A stretch of DNA of 45,368 nt from Candidatus Stoquefichus massiliensis AP9 (GTDB taxonomy: Bacteria; Bacillota_I; Bacilli_A; Erysipelotrichales; Coprobacillaceae): assembly GCF_000455285.1 (NCBI RefSeq), contig NZ_HG005289.1, positions 207,120-252,487 on the forward strand, read 5' to 3'. This document shows, in pieces, positions 9,629 to 16,690 of this stretch (positions are counted from its first letter, which is position 1; the number at the start of each line of letters is the position of its first letter). A program made the position numbers and the translations under genes. The notes beneath the pieces were generated by a model. That model had not been told where the DNA came from and searched no databases. It saw only the letters and a list, made by a program, of their open reading frames with translations.

Positions 9629-10017
9629 CTCCACATATATATCATTTTTTCCTTTTCATCCTGATTAAAAAACTTTCGAAGATACTGAGGTATCACCTTT
9701 GTTTCTATATACTGACATCCTAATTTTTGGATAACTTTCTGTGAAGCCTTGTTGTGAGGATCACAAGTCATAATCAAATGATCAAATTCAATCATAGTCT
9801 TCAATAACAAACATCCCTGATAAGCATAATTATGCCCTTGATATTCTTCAAAAACAGTATAACCAATATGGCCATCATAGTAATGTTCAAGATCACTTCC
9901 AACACGTACTGTGATTCTTCCTACTTCTTCTTCATTGACAATTATACTGTAGATATAATATGGAGTAAAACCTTCAGGTAAATTCTCATGAACATATTCT
10001 AATAACTCTAACCTCAT
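9625..10017 (-). CDS. GNAT family N-acetyltransferase
   Basis: A 130-residue protein with the GNAT order: strand IVNEEEVGRITVRVG, then HIGYTVFEEYQGHNYAYQGCLLL with a degenerate acetyl-CoA loop (QGHNYA in place of Q/RxxGxG/A). DPHNKASQKVIQKLGCQYIE is the typical C-terminal motif B. It transfers an acetyl group from acetyl-CoA to an unidentified amine. It is short for the family but has all the core strands. It is monocistronic, between sbcDC and the riboswitch-controlled gene. Confidence 0.82.
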   Translation of the reverse strand: MRLELLEYVHENLPEGFTPYYIYSIIVNEEEVGRITVRVGSDLEHYYDGHIGYTVFEEYQGHNYAYQGCLLLKTMIEFDHLIMTCDPHNKASQKVIQKLGCQYIETKVIPQYLRKFFNQDEKEKMIYMWR

Positions 10018-10083
10018 AGACTATCATTCCTTTTCCATCAATATTCTATCACATATTGACAGTTTTTCAAAATATGATAAAAT

Positions 10084-10207
10084 AGTCTCATAAAAGGGAG
10101 TAGTTAGCATCTTTTAGATGTTATATAATCGTCACCACGCTATTAAGCCGGTTTATATATGAAATAACGAGACTTTTATTACAACAAAGTGATACTGGTC
10201 TTTTTTT
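10084..10207 (+). promoter_or_regulatory. yybP-ykoY (Mn2+) riboswitch with expression platform
   Basis: The leader contains the yybP-ykoY hallmarks in order: AAAGGGAGTAG (10093-10103), a variable hairpin, TCGTCACCACGCT (about 10129-10141), AGCCGG (10146-10151) and AACGAGACTTTTAT (10166-10179). P1 pairs ATAAAAG (10090-10096) with CTTTTAT (10173-10179). GAGAC (10169-10173) can instead pair with GTCTT (10198-10202), which runs into seven T. This gives a weak terminator competing with P1, so an ON switch on Mn2+ binding is plausible. AGTCTC (10084-10089) could also pair with GAGACT. The downstream gene, a CNNM/CBS-type transporter, is a usual partner of this riboswitch. Aptamer identity is strong; the switching mechanism is inferred. 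Confidence 0.88.
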
Positions 10208-10247
10208 GTATCACAATATAGGTCCAATAAAAAAGGAGAGTGATGAT

Positions 10248-11573
10248 ATGGACTCTATACCCTCGCAATTATTATTACAAGTTATATTGATTTTAGTTAA
10301 TGCATTTTTTGCTGCAACTGAAATCGCAGTATTATCTTTAAACACAACACAATTAGAAAAGAAAGCAGAAAAAGGTGAAAAAACTGCAAAAAGACTATTA
10401 AAATTAACACAAGAACCTTCAGGATTTTTATCAACTATCCAAATTGGTATAACCTTAGCAGGATTTTTAGGAAGTGCCTTTGCAGCGGATAATTTTTCTG
10501 AATATCTTGTCAACTGGGTATATAATGATTTAGGATTTACCACTTTGTCTTTAAGTATTTTAGATACTATTTCAGTTATCATTATTACATTGATTTTATC
10601 TTACTTTACACTTGTTTTTGGTGAACTTGTTCCAAAACGTATTGCTATGCAGAAACCTTATGAAGTTTCTAAATTTTCATGTGGTGTTGTTTTAGCAGTT
10701 GCTAAAATAGTCAAACCAATTGTTAAGTTTTTATCTTTTTCAACAAATGGAATACTTAAATTATTACACTTAAAAACTGAAGCAGAAGAAGATTCTATCA
10801 CGGAAGAAGAAATACTAATGATGATTGAACTTGGTGAAAAAAGAGGTGTTTTAGACGAAGATGAAAGTGAATGGCTACAAAACATTTTTGACTTTGATGA
10901 TACATGCATACGTGAAATTATGACTCATTCTGTAGATGTTACTTCAATTGCAAGCGATACAAGTGATGAAGAAATTATCAATATTATTAAAAAAACAGGT
11001 TTATCTAGATTTCCTGTCTATGAAGAAGATGATGAAAATATTATTGGTATTCTTCACGTAAGAGATTATTTATTAAACCTACAAACAAAAGAGAAATCAT
11101 TGAAAGATCTTCTTACTCCTGCTTATTTTATTCCTGATTCAATGACTGCTGATGATCTATTTGATGATATGCAAAAAAAGAATATTCATTTTGCAATAGC
11201 AATTGATGAATTCGGAGCTATGAGTGGTATTATTACTTTAGAAGATCTTGTAGAAGAAATTGTTGGAAATATTTATGATGAACATGATGCATATGAACAA
11301 CCATCTATCCAAAAAATAAATGATCATCAATGGAAAGTCACTGGTAATGTTAACATAGATGACTTAGTTGAAACTATTCAGATAGACTTACCTACTGATG
11401 AAGATTATGATACAGTTGGTGGCTACATATATAGCCATTTACGTTCAATACCCAAAGATGGTACAACCAAAACAATTCATACTGATCAACTTACATTTCA
11501 AATCACGAAAATACAAAACAGACGTATTAAGGAAGTCATTGTTACAAAGAATGAAAACAAGTCTCAAATTTAA
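10248..11573 (+). CDS. CNNM/CorC-type membrane protein with DUF21 and CBS domains
   Basis: A 441-residue protein: N-terminal DUF21 membrane domain of about four helices (roughly 1-180), a CBS pair (about 200-330, with VLDEDESEWLQNIFDFDD and IREIMTHSVDVTSI at its start), and a C-terminal CorC_HlyC domain. Families of this shape move or regulate divalent cations; the old name 'hemolysin' is misleading. The Mn2+ riboswitch upstream points to manganese export or homeostasis here. I start at ATG 10248 (MDSIPSQLL) because GGAGAG is seven bases upstream; the upstream ATG at 10206 falls inside the riboswitch expression platform. Confidence 0.92.
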   Translation: MDSIPSQLLLQVILILVNAFFAATEIAVLSLNTTQLEKKAEKGEKTAKRLLKLTQEPSGFLSTIQIGITLAGFLGSAFAADNFSEYLVNWVYNDLGFTTLSLSILDTISVIIITLILSYFTLVFGELVPKRIAMQKPYEVSKFSCGVVLAVAKIVKPIVKFLSFSTNGILKLLHLKTEAEEDSITEEEILMMIELGEKRGVLDEDESEWLQNIFDFDDTCIREIMTHSVDVTSIASDTSDEEIINIIKKTGLSRFPVYEEDDENIIGILHVRDYLLNLQTKEKSLKDLLTPAYFIPDSMTADDLFDDMQKKNIHFAIAIDEFGAMSGIITLEDLVEEIVGNIYDEHDAYEQPSIQKINDHQWKVTGNVNIDDLVETIQIDLPTDEDYDTVGGYIYSHLRSIPKDGTTKTIHTDQLTFQITKIQNRRIKEVIVTKNENKSQI

Positions 11574-11590
11574 AGAGACTTGTTTTTCTT
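11554..11590 (+). terminator. Terminator of the CNNM gene
   Basis: A 12-bp perfect stem, AAAACAAGTCTC/GAGACTTGTTTT, followed by T-rich sequence. It spans the CNNM stop codon and reaches the end of the convergent secreted-protein gene. Confidence 0.85.
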
Positions 11591-12021
11591 TATTTTAAGT
11601 TATCTGCGCTAAATTTCATTGTAACATCACATGAATTGCTTGGTTCAAAATCGTGTGATGTAACCCCCGAATAATATATACTGCCTTTTGAGCATCCATA
11701 CTCAGTGGCTAATTGTGCTGAATTTAATGGTATCCCCACAAATCTTGATTTTGATGCCTTGCTACTACTAACAAGTTCTGCAAAGTTGCCTAAAGCCGCA
11801 TCACCATGTGTTTTCTTAAAAGTTGCAAAATCTCCTGTAGTTGCTTTCTTACTTCCATAATATGTATCATAATGTTCACCAGCCCATGCAGGAATATCTT
11901 TATGTGTTACAGTTTGATATTGTGTACCAGAAACATAGACAGATGCTGATACAGTTGAAATGACTCCACATAAAACTAATAAACTCATTCCTAATGCGAC
12001 CATTTTCTTCTTTGTTTTCAC
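11590..12021 (-). CDS. Secreted protein of unknown family
   Basis: A 143-residue protein from GTG 12021 (VKTKKKMVALGM). It has a clear Sec signal peptide: KTKKK, a hydrophobic core (VALGMSLLVLCGVISTV) and an AxA-like cut at VSA-SV near residue 26. The mature part, about 117 residues, is rich in Ser, Thr, Tyr and Gly, with two cysteines (YGCSKG and NSCDV) that could form a disulfide. I recognise no domain; it is not clearly a lactococcin-972-type bacteriocin. The SD-like AAGGGGGGGG contains a run of eight G in a very AT-rich genome. The gene is divergent from an AgrA/AgrC-like pair across a region with 21-bp-spaced direct repeats, suggesting it is their target. Confidence 0.75.
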   Translation of the reverse strand: MKTKKKMVALGMSLLVLCGVISTVSASVYVSGTQYQTVTHKDIPAWAGEHYDTYYGSKKATTGDFATFKKTHGDAALGNFAELVSSSKASKSRFVGIPLNSAQLATEYGCSKGSIYYSGVTSHDFEPSNSCDVTMKFSADNLK

Positions 12022-12030
12022 TACTATCCA

Positions 12031-12038
12031 CCCCCCCC
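12031..12038 (-). repeat. G8 homopolymer in the ribosome-binding region
   Basis: Eight consecutive G on the minus strand, 9 bases before the GTG start of the secreted-protein gene and overlapping its Shine-Dalgarno position. I saw no comparable G/C run elsewhere in the window. Length change by slippage would alter SD strength or spacing. Confidence 0.8.
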
Positions 12039-12084
12039 TTTCCAACAATAATCTATCAAAAATGAAAAAAATATTGTCGAAATC

Positions 12085-12118
12085 GTAAAAAAATGCATGT
12101 ATAAAGGTAAAAAATGCA
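12085..12118. promoter_or_regulatory. Candidate LytTR/AgrA-type operator: direct repeats with 21-bp period
   Basis: The 10-mer AAAAAATGCA occurs at 12088-12097 and again at 12109-12118, exactly 21 bp apart. That is two helical turns, the spacing used by LytTR-domain dimers. The repeats lie between the divergent secreted-protein gene and the LytTR regulator gene. The function is inferred from spacing and position. Confidence 0.5.
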
Positions 12119-12201
12119 CACAAATCGAATATTATATGTTATACAATAGAAATGCAGTATAATTTTGAAGTACTGTATGCGATAAAAGGGAGGAAGATAT
12201 T

Positions 12202-12912
12202 ATGAAAATCGCGGTTTGTGACGATGAAGAATTTTACGTCAACAATATTTTAGAAAGGATAAATCAGTTTGGAATCGAAGACATAGTTCCTAATAAATTT
12301 GATGGTTATACGGATGCACAAGAACTATTAGATAACTATGCATTAATTCGATATGATTTAATATTTTTAGACATCGAACTAAAAGATTATAATGGTATGG
12401 ATATTGCAAAAGAAATTAAAAGAATAAATTCTGAATGCCTAATTGTATTTGTGAGTGCTTATAAAGATTATATACCTGAATCATATTGGATTGGCGCATC
12501 TCAATTTTTTATTAAACCTATCGATGATAAGATTTTTAATCAACAGTTAGTGAAATTAGTTAATCACTATAAGAAGCTTAATAGAAGCATTACTTTTAAT
12601 ACAACATTAGGATCAAAACTTATTAAAACAAGGAATATAATTTATTTAGAAACATGTTACAGTACATATAAATTATATACAACTAATGGTACTTATTATG
12701 GTAATAGTAAAGCTGTCATGAGTACTAAGAAGAAGTTACTAGAGTATAATTTCTTTCAATTAAATAGAAGTATTATTATTAATTTTAAATATGTAGATAC
12801 CTTTAAATCTGATAGTCTAAGAATGATTAATGATGATGAGTTAACTATTACCAAAAGAAAGAGAAAAGAGTTTAAAGAAAAATATTTTGATTATATAGAT
12901 AAGGAGATGTGA
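12202..12912 (+). CDS. LytTR-family response regulator (AgrA-like)
   Basis: A 236-residue regulator. The receiver domain (1-120) has the acidic pair CDDEE (D7, D8), the phospho-acceptor D57 in LIFLDIEL, Ser at VSAYK and Lys at IKPID. A C-terminal LytTR DNA-binding domain (about 135-235) reads out with IIYLETCYSTYKLYTTNG and FFQLNRSIIINFKYVD. It is followed after one base by its probable kinase gene. SD GGGAGG is eight bases before ATG 12202. The direct repeats just upstream are candidate binding sites. It probably controls the divergent secreted protein and itself. Confidence 0.92.
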   Translation: MKIAVCDDEEFYVNNILERINQFGIEDIVPNKFDGYTDAQELLDNYALIRYDLIFLDIELKDYNGMDIAKEIKRINSECLIVFVSAYKDYIPESYWIGASQFFIKPIDDKIFNQQLVKLVNHYKKLNRSITFNTTLGSKLIKTRNIIYLETCYSTYKLYTTNGTYYGNSKAVMSTKKKLLEYNFFQLNRSIIINFKYVDTFKSDSLRMINDDELTITKRKRKEFKEKYFDYIDKEM

Positions 12913-12913
12913 A

Positions 12914-14221
12914 ATGAATATGTTAATTAATTTAATAATTGGAATTATTTTATCATTAATTGATTTGTATTTAATTGAATTATATCTAAATGTACTACTT
13001 TTTAAACAACAGAATACAAATTTTTGTAATAAAACTATAATTCATTATTTAATACCTTTAACATTATTATTTATTTCAAATTGTATTACTATGAATTATG
13101 TTATTAAAATTATTTTATTTATCGTTGCCGTTTGTTGTATGATATTCAAATATATAAAAATTAATTTCAGTAATGTTAAGAATACATTTTACTTCATCAT
13201 GCTTAGAATTGTTATAAATATTACAATAACACTATTATTTTCATGGATTTTAAATATTCCAATCAAATTTACTACATATCATCATTTAATATCTTATAAC
13301 TTATTAGTGAATTTACTTGAAAGATATACAATGTTTTTAGGTATGATATCAAATTTTAAAATTTCTTTTATTCAACGATTCTCCAAATTTAAAATAATTA
13401 CGATTATACTATTTACATATTTTGCTATCACAATTCTATTTAACAATCAATCACTGTTTTACTTCCCAGATGTAGGTAGAACATTTGTCTTTGTTATTTT
13501 CATTAGTATTGCATCATTGATATTCTTTGACAGATATCAAGTTAAGCATGAGAAAATAGAAAGAGATCTTATTATTACGACTCAGAATATTACTAAAGAG
13601 AAAGAATATTTGAAAAAGTATAATGATTCTGCTGATGAAGTGAGAAGAATGAGACATAATATGCATAATGATTTGAATATTATTTATGGTTATCTTAATT
13701 CTAATGAATTTGATGATGCAATGAAACATGTATGTCATTTGTTAGGAAATATGGATAAAACTTCTTCAATCATACATGTTGGTCATACAAGTATAGATTC
13801 TATTATTGATGATAAGATAAAAGTAATGAATACAAAAGGAATTACATATAACGAAGAAATTGTTAGTGTTAATATTGGTAATATAGATGTTAATACAATT
13901 GCTATTTTACTAGGTTTAGCATTAGATAATGCTATTGAAGCAGCTGAAAAGGTAGATGGTTATAAAGAAGTTAAACTTGAAATTAAGAATTGTAAGGAAT
14001 ATTTAGTTTTACATATTGTGAATTCAATTATTCCTGGTAGTCAACCTGTCTTTCATAAAACAAGTAAGTTGACTGATCCTTTGAATCATGGTTATGGAGT
14101 TAAACAAATTAATCATATAGCAAAACAATATGATGGTAACGCAAAATTTGAAGTTAGTCATTGTTTTGTAACTTTGAAAATCATTTTAGATATGAAATTA
14201 AATGAAGACCCATCTTTATGA
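12914..14221 (+). CDS. GHKL sensor histidine kinase (AgrC-like)
   Basis: A 435-residue membrane kinase. Six or so hydrophobic segments fill residues 1-205, a short linker helix follows, and the phospho-acceptor region is EVRRMRHNMHNDL with H248 in the RH[N/D] position used by AgrC/ComD kinases. The GHKL ATPase has the N-box GLALDNAIEAAEK and the G-box NHGYGVKQI. The first codon lies one base after the regulator's TGA, so the two are coupled. No AgrB protease or AgrD peptide gene is adjacent, so the input signal is unknown. Membrane-domain base composition is very AT-rich. Confidence 0.92.
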   Translation: MNMLINLIIGIILSLIDLYLIELYLNVLLFKQQNTNFCNKTIIHYLIPLTLLFISNCITMNYVIKIILFIVAVCCMIFKYIKINFSNVKNTFYFIMLRIVINITITLLFSWILNIPIKFTTYHHLISYNLLVNLLERYTMFLGMISNFKISFIQRFSKFKIITIILFTYFAITILFNNQSLFYFPDVGRTFVFVIFISIASLIFFDRYQVKHEKIERDLIITTQNITKEKEYLKKYNDSADEVRRMRHNMHNDLNIIYGYLNSNEFDDAMKHVCHLLGNMDKTSSIIHVGHTSIDSIIDDKIKVMNTKGITYNEEIVSVNIGNIDVNTIAILLGLALDNAIEAAEKVDGYKEVKLEIKNCKEYLVLHIVNSIIPGSQPVFHKTSKLTDPLNHGYGVKQINHIAKQYDGNAKFEVSHCFVTLKIILDMKLNEDPSL

Positions 14222-14235
14222 TAGGTCTTCGTTTT
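14204..14235 (+). terminator. Terminator between convergent kinase and LytTR genes
   Basis: Stem GAAGACC (14204-14210)/GGTCTTC (14224-14230), then GTTTTATT. The stem covers the kinase stop codon. The minus-strand side is followed by ATTTAATTT and may work weakly in that direction too. Confidence 0.65.
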
Positions 14236-14236
14236 A

Positions 14237-14944
14237 TTATTTATTGAGAAATTTATAAAATACTTTTTTAAATTCTTTATATTTCTTTCTTGAAATTTTT
14301 AACATTTCATCGTTGGACATAAAAACGAAATTTTGATCTAATGTTTTTATATGTGCTAAATTGATAGTAAAACTTCTTTGAATTTGAAAGAAATGATATT
14401 CTTGTAATTGTTCTCTATATTTGAGTATTGGTTTAAGTGAACCATAATACACACCTTTTGTTGTGTAAAGTTTATATCTTTTATAAGCAGATTCCAAGAA
14501 AATGATATCATGTATATTCATAACAATGTTTCCTACTGTTGTAGGAAATATCATTGTTTTTTGATAAAACTGATAGTTTTTGACTGCTCTTTTAAATTCA
14601 TTGTTAAATAGCTTTTCTTTAAGTGGTTTTTTCATATATTGAAATGCGTTTACAATATATGACTGATTAAAGTAGCTCATATGACTTGTTACAAAGATAA
14701 TCATACAACTTGGTTTAATATCATGAATATGCTTTGCTGTATTCATACCATTAATATCAGTTAATTCTATATCAAGGTATACAAGATCATAATCTTTTGT
14801 TTGAAATGTATGTAGTAAATCTTTGCCATTTTGAAAAGTATCTATATGAAAAGATAAATCAGAATATTGTTCTTCTAATTGCTGTATACGTGAGACTATA
14901 TCATGAATATAATATTCTTCATCATCACAAATTGCTATTTTCAT
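14237..14944 (-). CDS. LytTR-family response regulator (second)
   Basis: A 235-residue regulator from ATG 14944 (MKIAICDDEE), with AGGAGGAGAAC just upstream. The longer frame to 14974 only reads back into the previous gene. The receiver domain keeps D58 in LVYLDIEL, with the Ser/Thr and Lys of the switch (VTSHM, MKKPL). The LytTR domain carries IIFLESAYKRYKLYTTKG and FFQIQRSFTINLAHIK. It closely resembles the regulator at 12202. The start lies 20 bases inside the end of the upstream LytTR gene, so the two are coupled. No kinase gene is attached; the neighbouring GHKL kinase may serve it. Confidence 0.9.
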   Translation of the reverse strand: MKIAICDDEEYYIHDIVSRIQQLEEQYSDLSFHIDTFQNGKDLLHTFQTKDYDLVYLDIELTDINGMNTAKHIHDIKPSCMIIFVTSHMSYFNQSYIVNAFQYMKKPLKEKLFNNEFKRAVKNYQFYQKTMIFPTTVGNIVMNIHDIIFLESAYKRYKLYTTKGVYYGSLKPILKYREQLQEYHFFQIQRSFTINLAHIKTLDQNFVFMSNDEMLKISRKKYKEFKKVFYKFLNK

Positions 14945-15686
14945 TATGTTCTCCTCCTGCTTTCTTTTTTTCAATATATCTTAAAAACTCATCATAAAGT
15001 AAATGGTTTTTAATAAGTGTTTTACGACTTGTTGGAAAAACTTCTCTAGATTTTAAAATGACATTTCTATCTGTTAAAAAATCTATACACTTCATATTCA
15101 CAAGAACACTTTGATTGACTTGCATAAACCATCTTGACTTAAGTGCTGGTCTTAGTTTGTATCTGTTTTTAACATGTGTCATATAATGTTCATCTTTTAT
15201 AGTTACAATTTCTAAATCATTATAATATGTTTCAAAGTATTTAATTTCATCAACTGAGAATATGCGTTTTCTGCCTATATCACGTATTGGTACAACAAAT
15301 TTAATATTTTGTTCAAGATACCAATCCATTAAATAAGCAAAGACATCTCTAAACTGTTCTGTACTTATTGGTTTAAGAAGATATTCTCTCGCTTTAACTT
15401 GAAATGCTTCATAAATCATTCTGTACTGATCACTAATAAATACAACTTGGCATGCTGGATTCACTTCTTTTAATCTTTCTGCGACTTTGATTCCCTTCCC
15501 ATTTTCTACCTTCATTTCAATAAAGGCAAACTGATATGAATGTTCTTTAACGCTATCAATAAATTCATCAGTACTTGCATATGTATAGACTTTTAAATCT
15601 ATTTCTCTTTCATTAAAACATTCAATAATTTTCTTTTTGATTAAATTGAGATAATCTCTTTGATCATCACAAACCGCTATGTTCAT
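14925..15686 (-). CDS. LytTR-family response regulator with Glu at the phospho-acceptor position
   Basis: A 253-residue regulator from ATG 15686 (MNIAVCDDQ; SD GGGGAGG). The receiver fold is intact (CDD at 6-8, FISDQYR, LLKPIS), but the residue aligned with D57 of its neighbours is Glu: AFIEMKVENGKG at 54-65. Glu often mimics phospho-Asp, so this regulator may be constitutively active or independent of phosphorylation. The LytTR domain (about 150-245) has EIKYFETYYNDLEIVTI and WFMQVNQSVLVNMKCID. An in-frame upstream start at 15755 (MTEEQLFAK) is possible but lacks receiver homology. It leads a two-gene operon. Confidence 0.88.
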   Translation of the reverse strand: MNIAVCDDQRDYLNLIKKKIIECFNEREIDLKVYTYASTDEFIDSVKEHSYQFAFIEMKVENGKGIKVAERLKEVNPACQVVFISDQYRMIYEAFQVKAREYLLKPISTEQFRDVFAYLMDWYLEQNIKFVVPIRDIGRKRIFSVDEIKYFETYYNDLEIVTIKDEHYMTHVKNRYKLRPALKSRWFMQVNQSVLVNMKCIDFLTDRNVILKSREVFPTSRKTLIKNHLLYDEFLRYIEKKKAGGEHNENSNL

Positions 15687-15780
15687 TATAAAACCTCCCC
15701 TTCTTTTATGAACTAACGCATTACTTATTTTAGCGAATAATTGTTCCTCCGTCATTACACTTTTCTCCCATTTTAGGGTA

Positions 15781-15809
15781 TTTTTAGAATTTTTGGTATA
15801 TTTTGTCAA
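15781..15809 (-). promoter_or_regulatory. Promoter of the two-regulator operon
   Basis: Minus-strand TTGACA (15804-15809) is followed after 17 bases by TAAAAA (15781-15786), giving a leader of about 90 bases to ATG 15686. The -35 is consensus and the -10 is weak. Confidence 0.5.
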
Positions 15810-15839
15810 TAATTCTGATATTTAATTTTCAAATTTCAT

Positions 15840-15888
15840 TTGCAAAACGCAAGAAAATTACCTATTGCGAATTTTAATAGTGTATAAT
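15840..15888 (+). promoter_or_regulatory. XRE-gene promoter with candidate operators
   Basis: TATAAT at 15883-15888 stands about 20 bases before ATG 15909. Upstream are TTGCAAAACGCAA (15840-15852, TTGC/GCAA arms) and ATTGCGAAT (15864-15872, near-palindrome). These share the TTGCG core and are likely repressor half-sites in the divergent region between the XRE and LytTR genes. Confidence 0.45.
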
Positions 15889-15908
15889 AACAGCAAGGTG
15901 GTGAAATC

Positions 15909-16166
15909 ATGAGTATTGGAGAAAGATTAAGAACTTTAAGAGTTGAAGCTGGTCTATCACAAAAGCAAGTTGCTGAAACATTAAAAATGTCTAAGCCCAT
16001 TGTTTCACAATATGAATCTAATCAAAGAACTCCTTCTTTAGGTAAATTAATTCGTTTTTCACGTTTTTATAACGCTTCTTTAGATTACATTTGTGAAAAC
16101 GTTGATGAAAAAGGTGCATTTTTAGGTGATATTAAAGCCCTATTAGAAAAAACAAAAGACAAATAA
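15909..16166 (+). CDS. XRE-family transcriptional regulator
   Basis: An 85-residue protein that is almost entirely one Cro/C1-type helix-turn-helix. GERLRTLRVEAGLSQKQVAETLKMS is helices 1-2 and KPIVSQYESNQRTPSLGKL is the recognition region, followed by a short tail. SD AAGGTGGTG precedes the ATG. It is divergent from the LytTR operon and carries candidate operators in its own promoter, suggesting autoregulation and perhaps control of the LytTR genes. Confidence 0.9.
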   Translation: MSIGERLRTLRVEAGLSQKQVAETLKMSKPIVSQYESNQRTPSLGKLIRFSRFYNASLDYICENVDEKGAFLGDIKALLEKTKDK

Positions 16167-16172
16167 AGTCAC

Positions 16173-16207
16173 AAAAAGTTGTAACAATACAAGTTACAAC
16201 TTTTTAT
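16173..16207 (+). terminator. Terminator of the XRE gene
   Basis: Stem AAAAAGTTGTAAC/GTTACAACTTTTT (7-nt loop) with the T-run in the 3' arm, starting seven bases after the stop. Confidence 0.85.
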
Positions 16208-16387
16208 TACATATTTTTTTGACGAATCTGTCATTAATTCATTACAAAAATAGTAATTTTGTGTTTTTATCTTTAAAAGAATGACTTTACATATTATAAT
16301 TGTCTTGTCTTTAAAGATACAACGCATATACCAATTAATACACTCTTAAATAAAGAAAATGAACTTATAAAACAAAATAAATAGAAA

Positions 16388-16573
16388 GGGATTTTTCTCA
16401 TCAGCAACCTATGTTGTTATATGTAAGATATATTTATAAGTTGTGACTTAGCCTAAATGAACCTGGCTTCTTATGACTATAAATATATATGACAAATTAA
16501 ATCGATTTAACACTTGTCGCAGGATAAGAAAGGGCTGGAGTTTTATATAAACTTACTTCAGCCTTTTCGGCTA
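16388..16573 (+). ncRNA. Structured RNA, 6S-like candidate
   Basis: There is no reading frame here, but a single long hairpin can be drawn by hand. A closing stem pairs TTTCT (16394-16398) with AGAAA (16527-16531), ATC (16400-16402) with GAT (16523-16525) and GC with GC. A large central bubble contains, on its 3' side, the perfect palindrome TTAAATCGATTTAA (16497-16510). A terminal stem pairs TGT with ACA and ATATATTTAT (16428-16437) with ATAAATATAT (16479-16488), capped by AGCC/GGCT. This closing stem, bubble and terminal stem-loop plan is that of 6S RNA. A terminator follows and ATTATAAT near 16294 could be its -10. It could be another family of RNA. Confidence 0.45.
16532..16568 (+). terminator. 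Terminator ending the structured RNA
   Basis: Stem GGCTG (16533-16537)/CAGCC (16559-16563), extended by AGTTT/AAACT inside, followed by TTTT. Confidence 0.6.
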
Positions 16574-16581
16574 AAACAAAT

Positions 16582-16606
16582 GGAAGAGACCCTACAGACC
16601 TCTTCC
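16582..16606. terminator. GGAAGAG/CTCTTCC hairpin downstream of the nucleotidyltransferase
   Basis: Arms at 16582-16588 and 16600-16606. Read on the minus strand it is followed by ATTTGTTTT and may end the nucleotidyltransferase transcript about 85 bp after its stop. Confidence 0.45.
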
Positions 16607-16653
16607 AAAGTTGTTAAGTATTACAAACCGATATAAGTTTATCATATTTTTTT

Positions 16654-16683
16654 ATGAATGAAAATTATTTTCATTCATTTTTC
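16654..16683 (+). terminator. 12-bp inverted repeat with T-run
   Basis: ATGAATGAAAAT (16654-16665) and ATTTTCATTCAT (16667-16678) are perfect arms with almost no spacer, followed on the plus strand by T-rich sequence. It could stop plus-strand readthrough before it runs antisense into the nucleotidyltransferase gene. Confidence 0.5.
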
Positions 16684-16690
16684 AATTTCA

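Noticed and set aside
11590-12021. Lactococcin 972-family bacteriocin
   Set aside because: Size and signal peptide are similar, but the typical glycine/tryptophan pattern and the adjacent ABC immunity genes are absent.
12022-12123. Longer start for the secreted protein (MCAFFTF...)
   Set aside because: The extension runs through the G8 tract and the divergent operator region and would bury the signal peptide; GTG 12021 fits SD and signal peptide.
12202-14221. Complete agr quorum-sensing system
   Set aside because: No AgrB-type protease or AgrD-type peptide gene was found on either strand beside the regulator-kinase pair.
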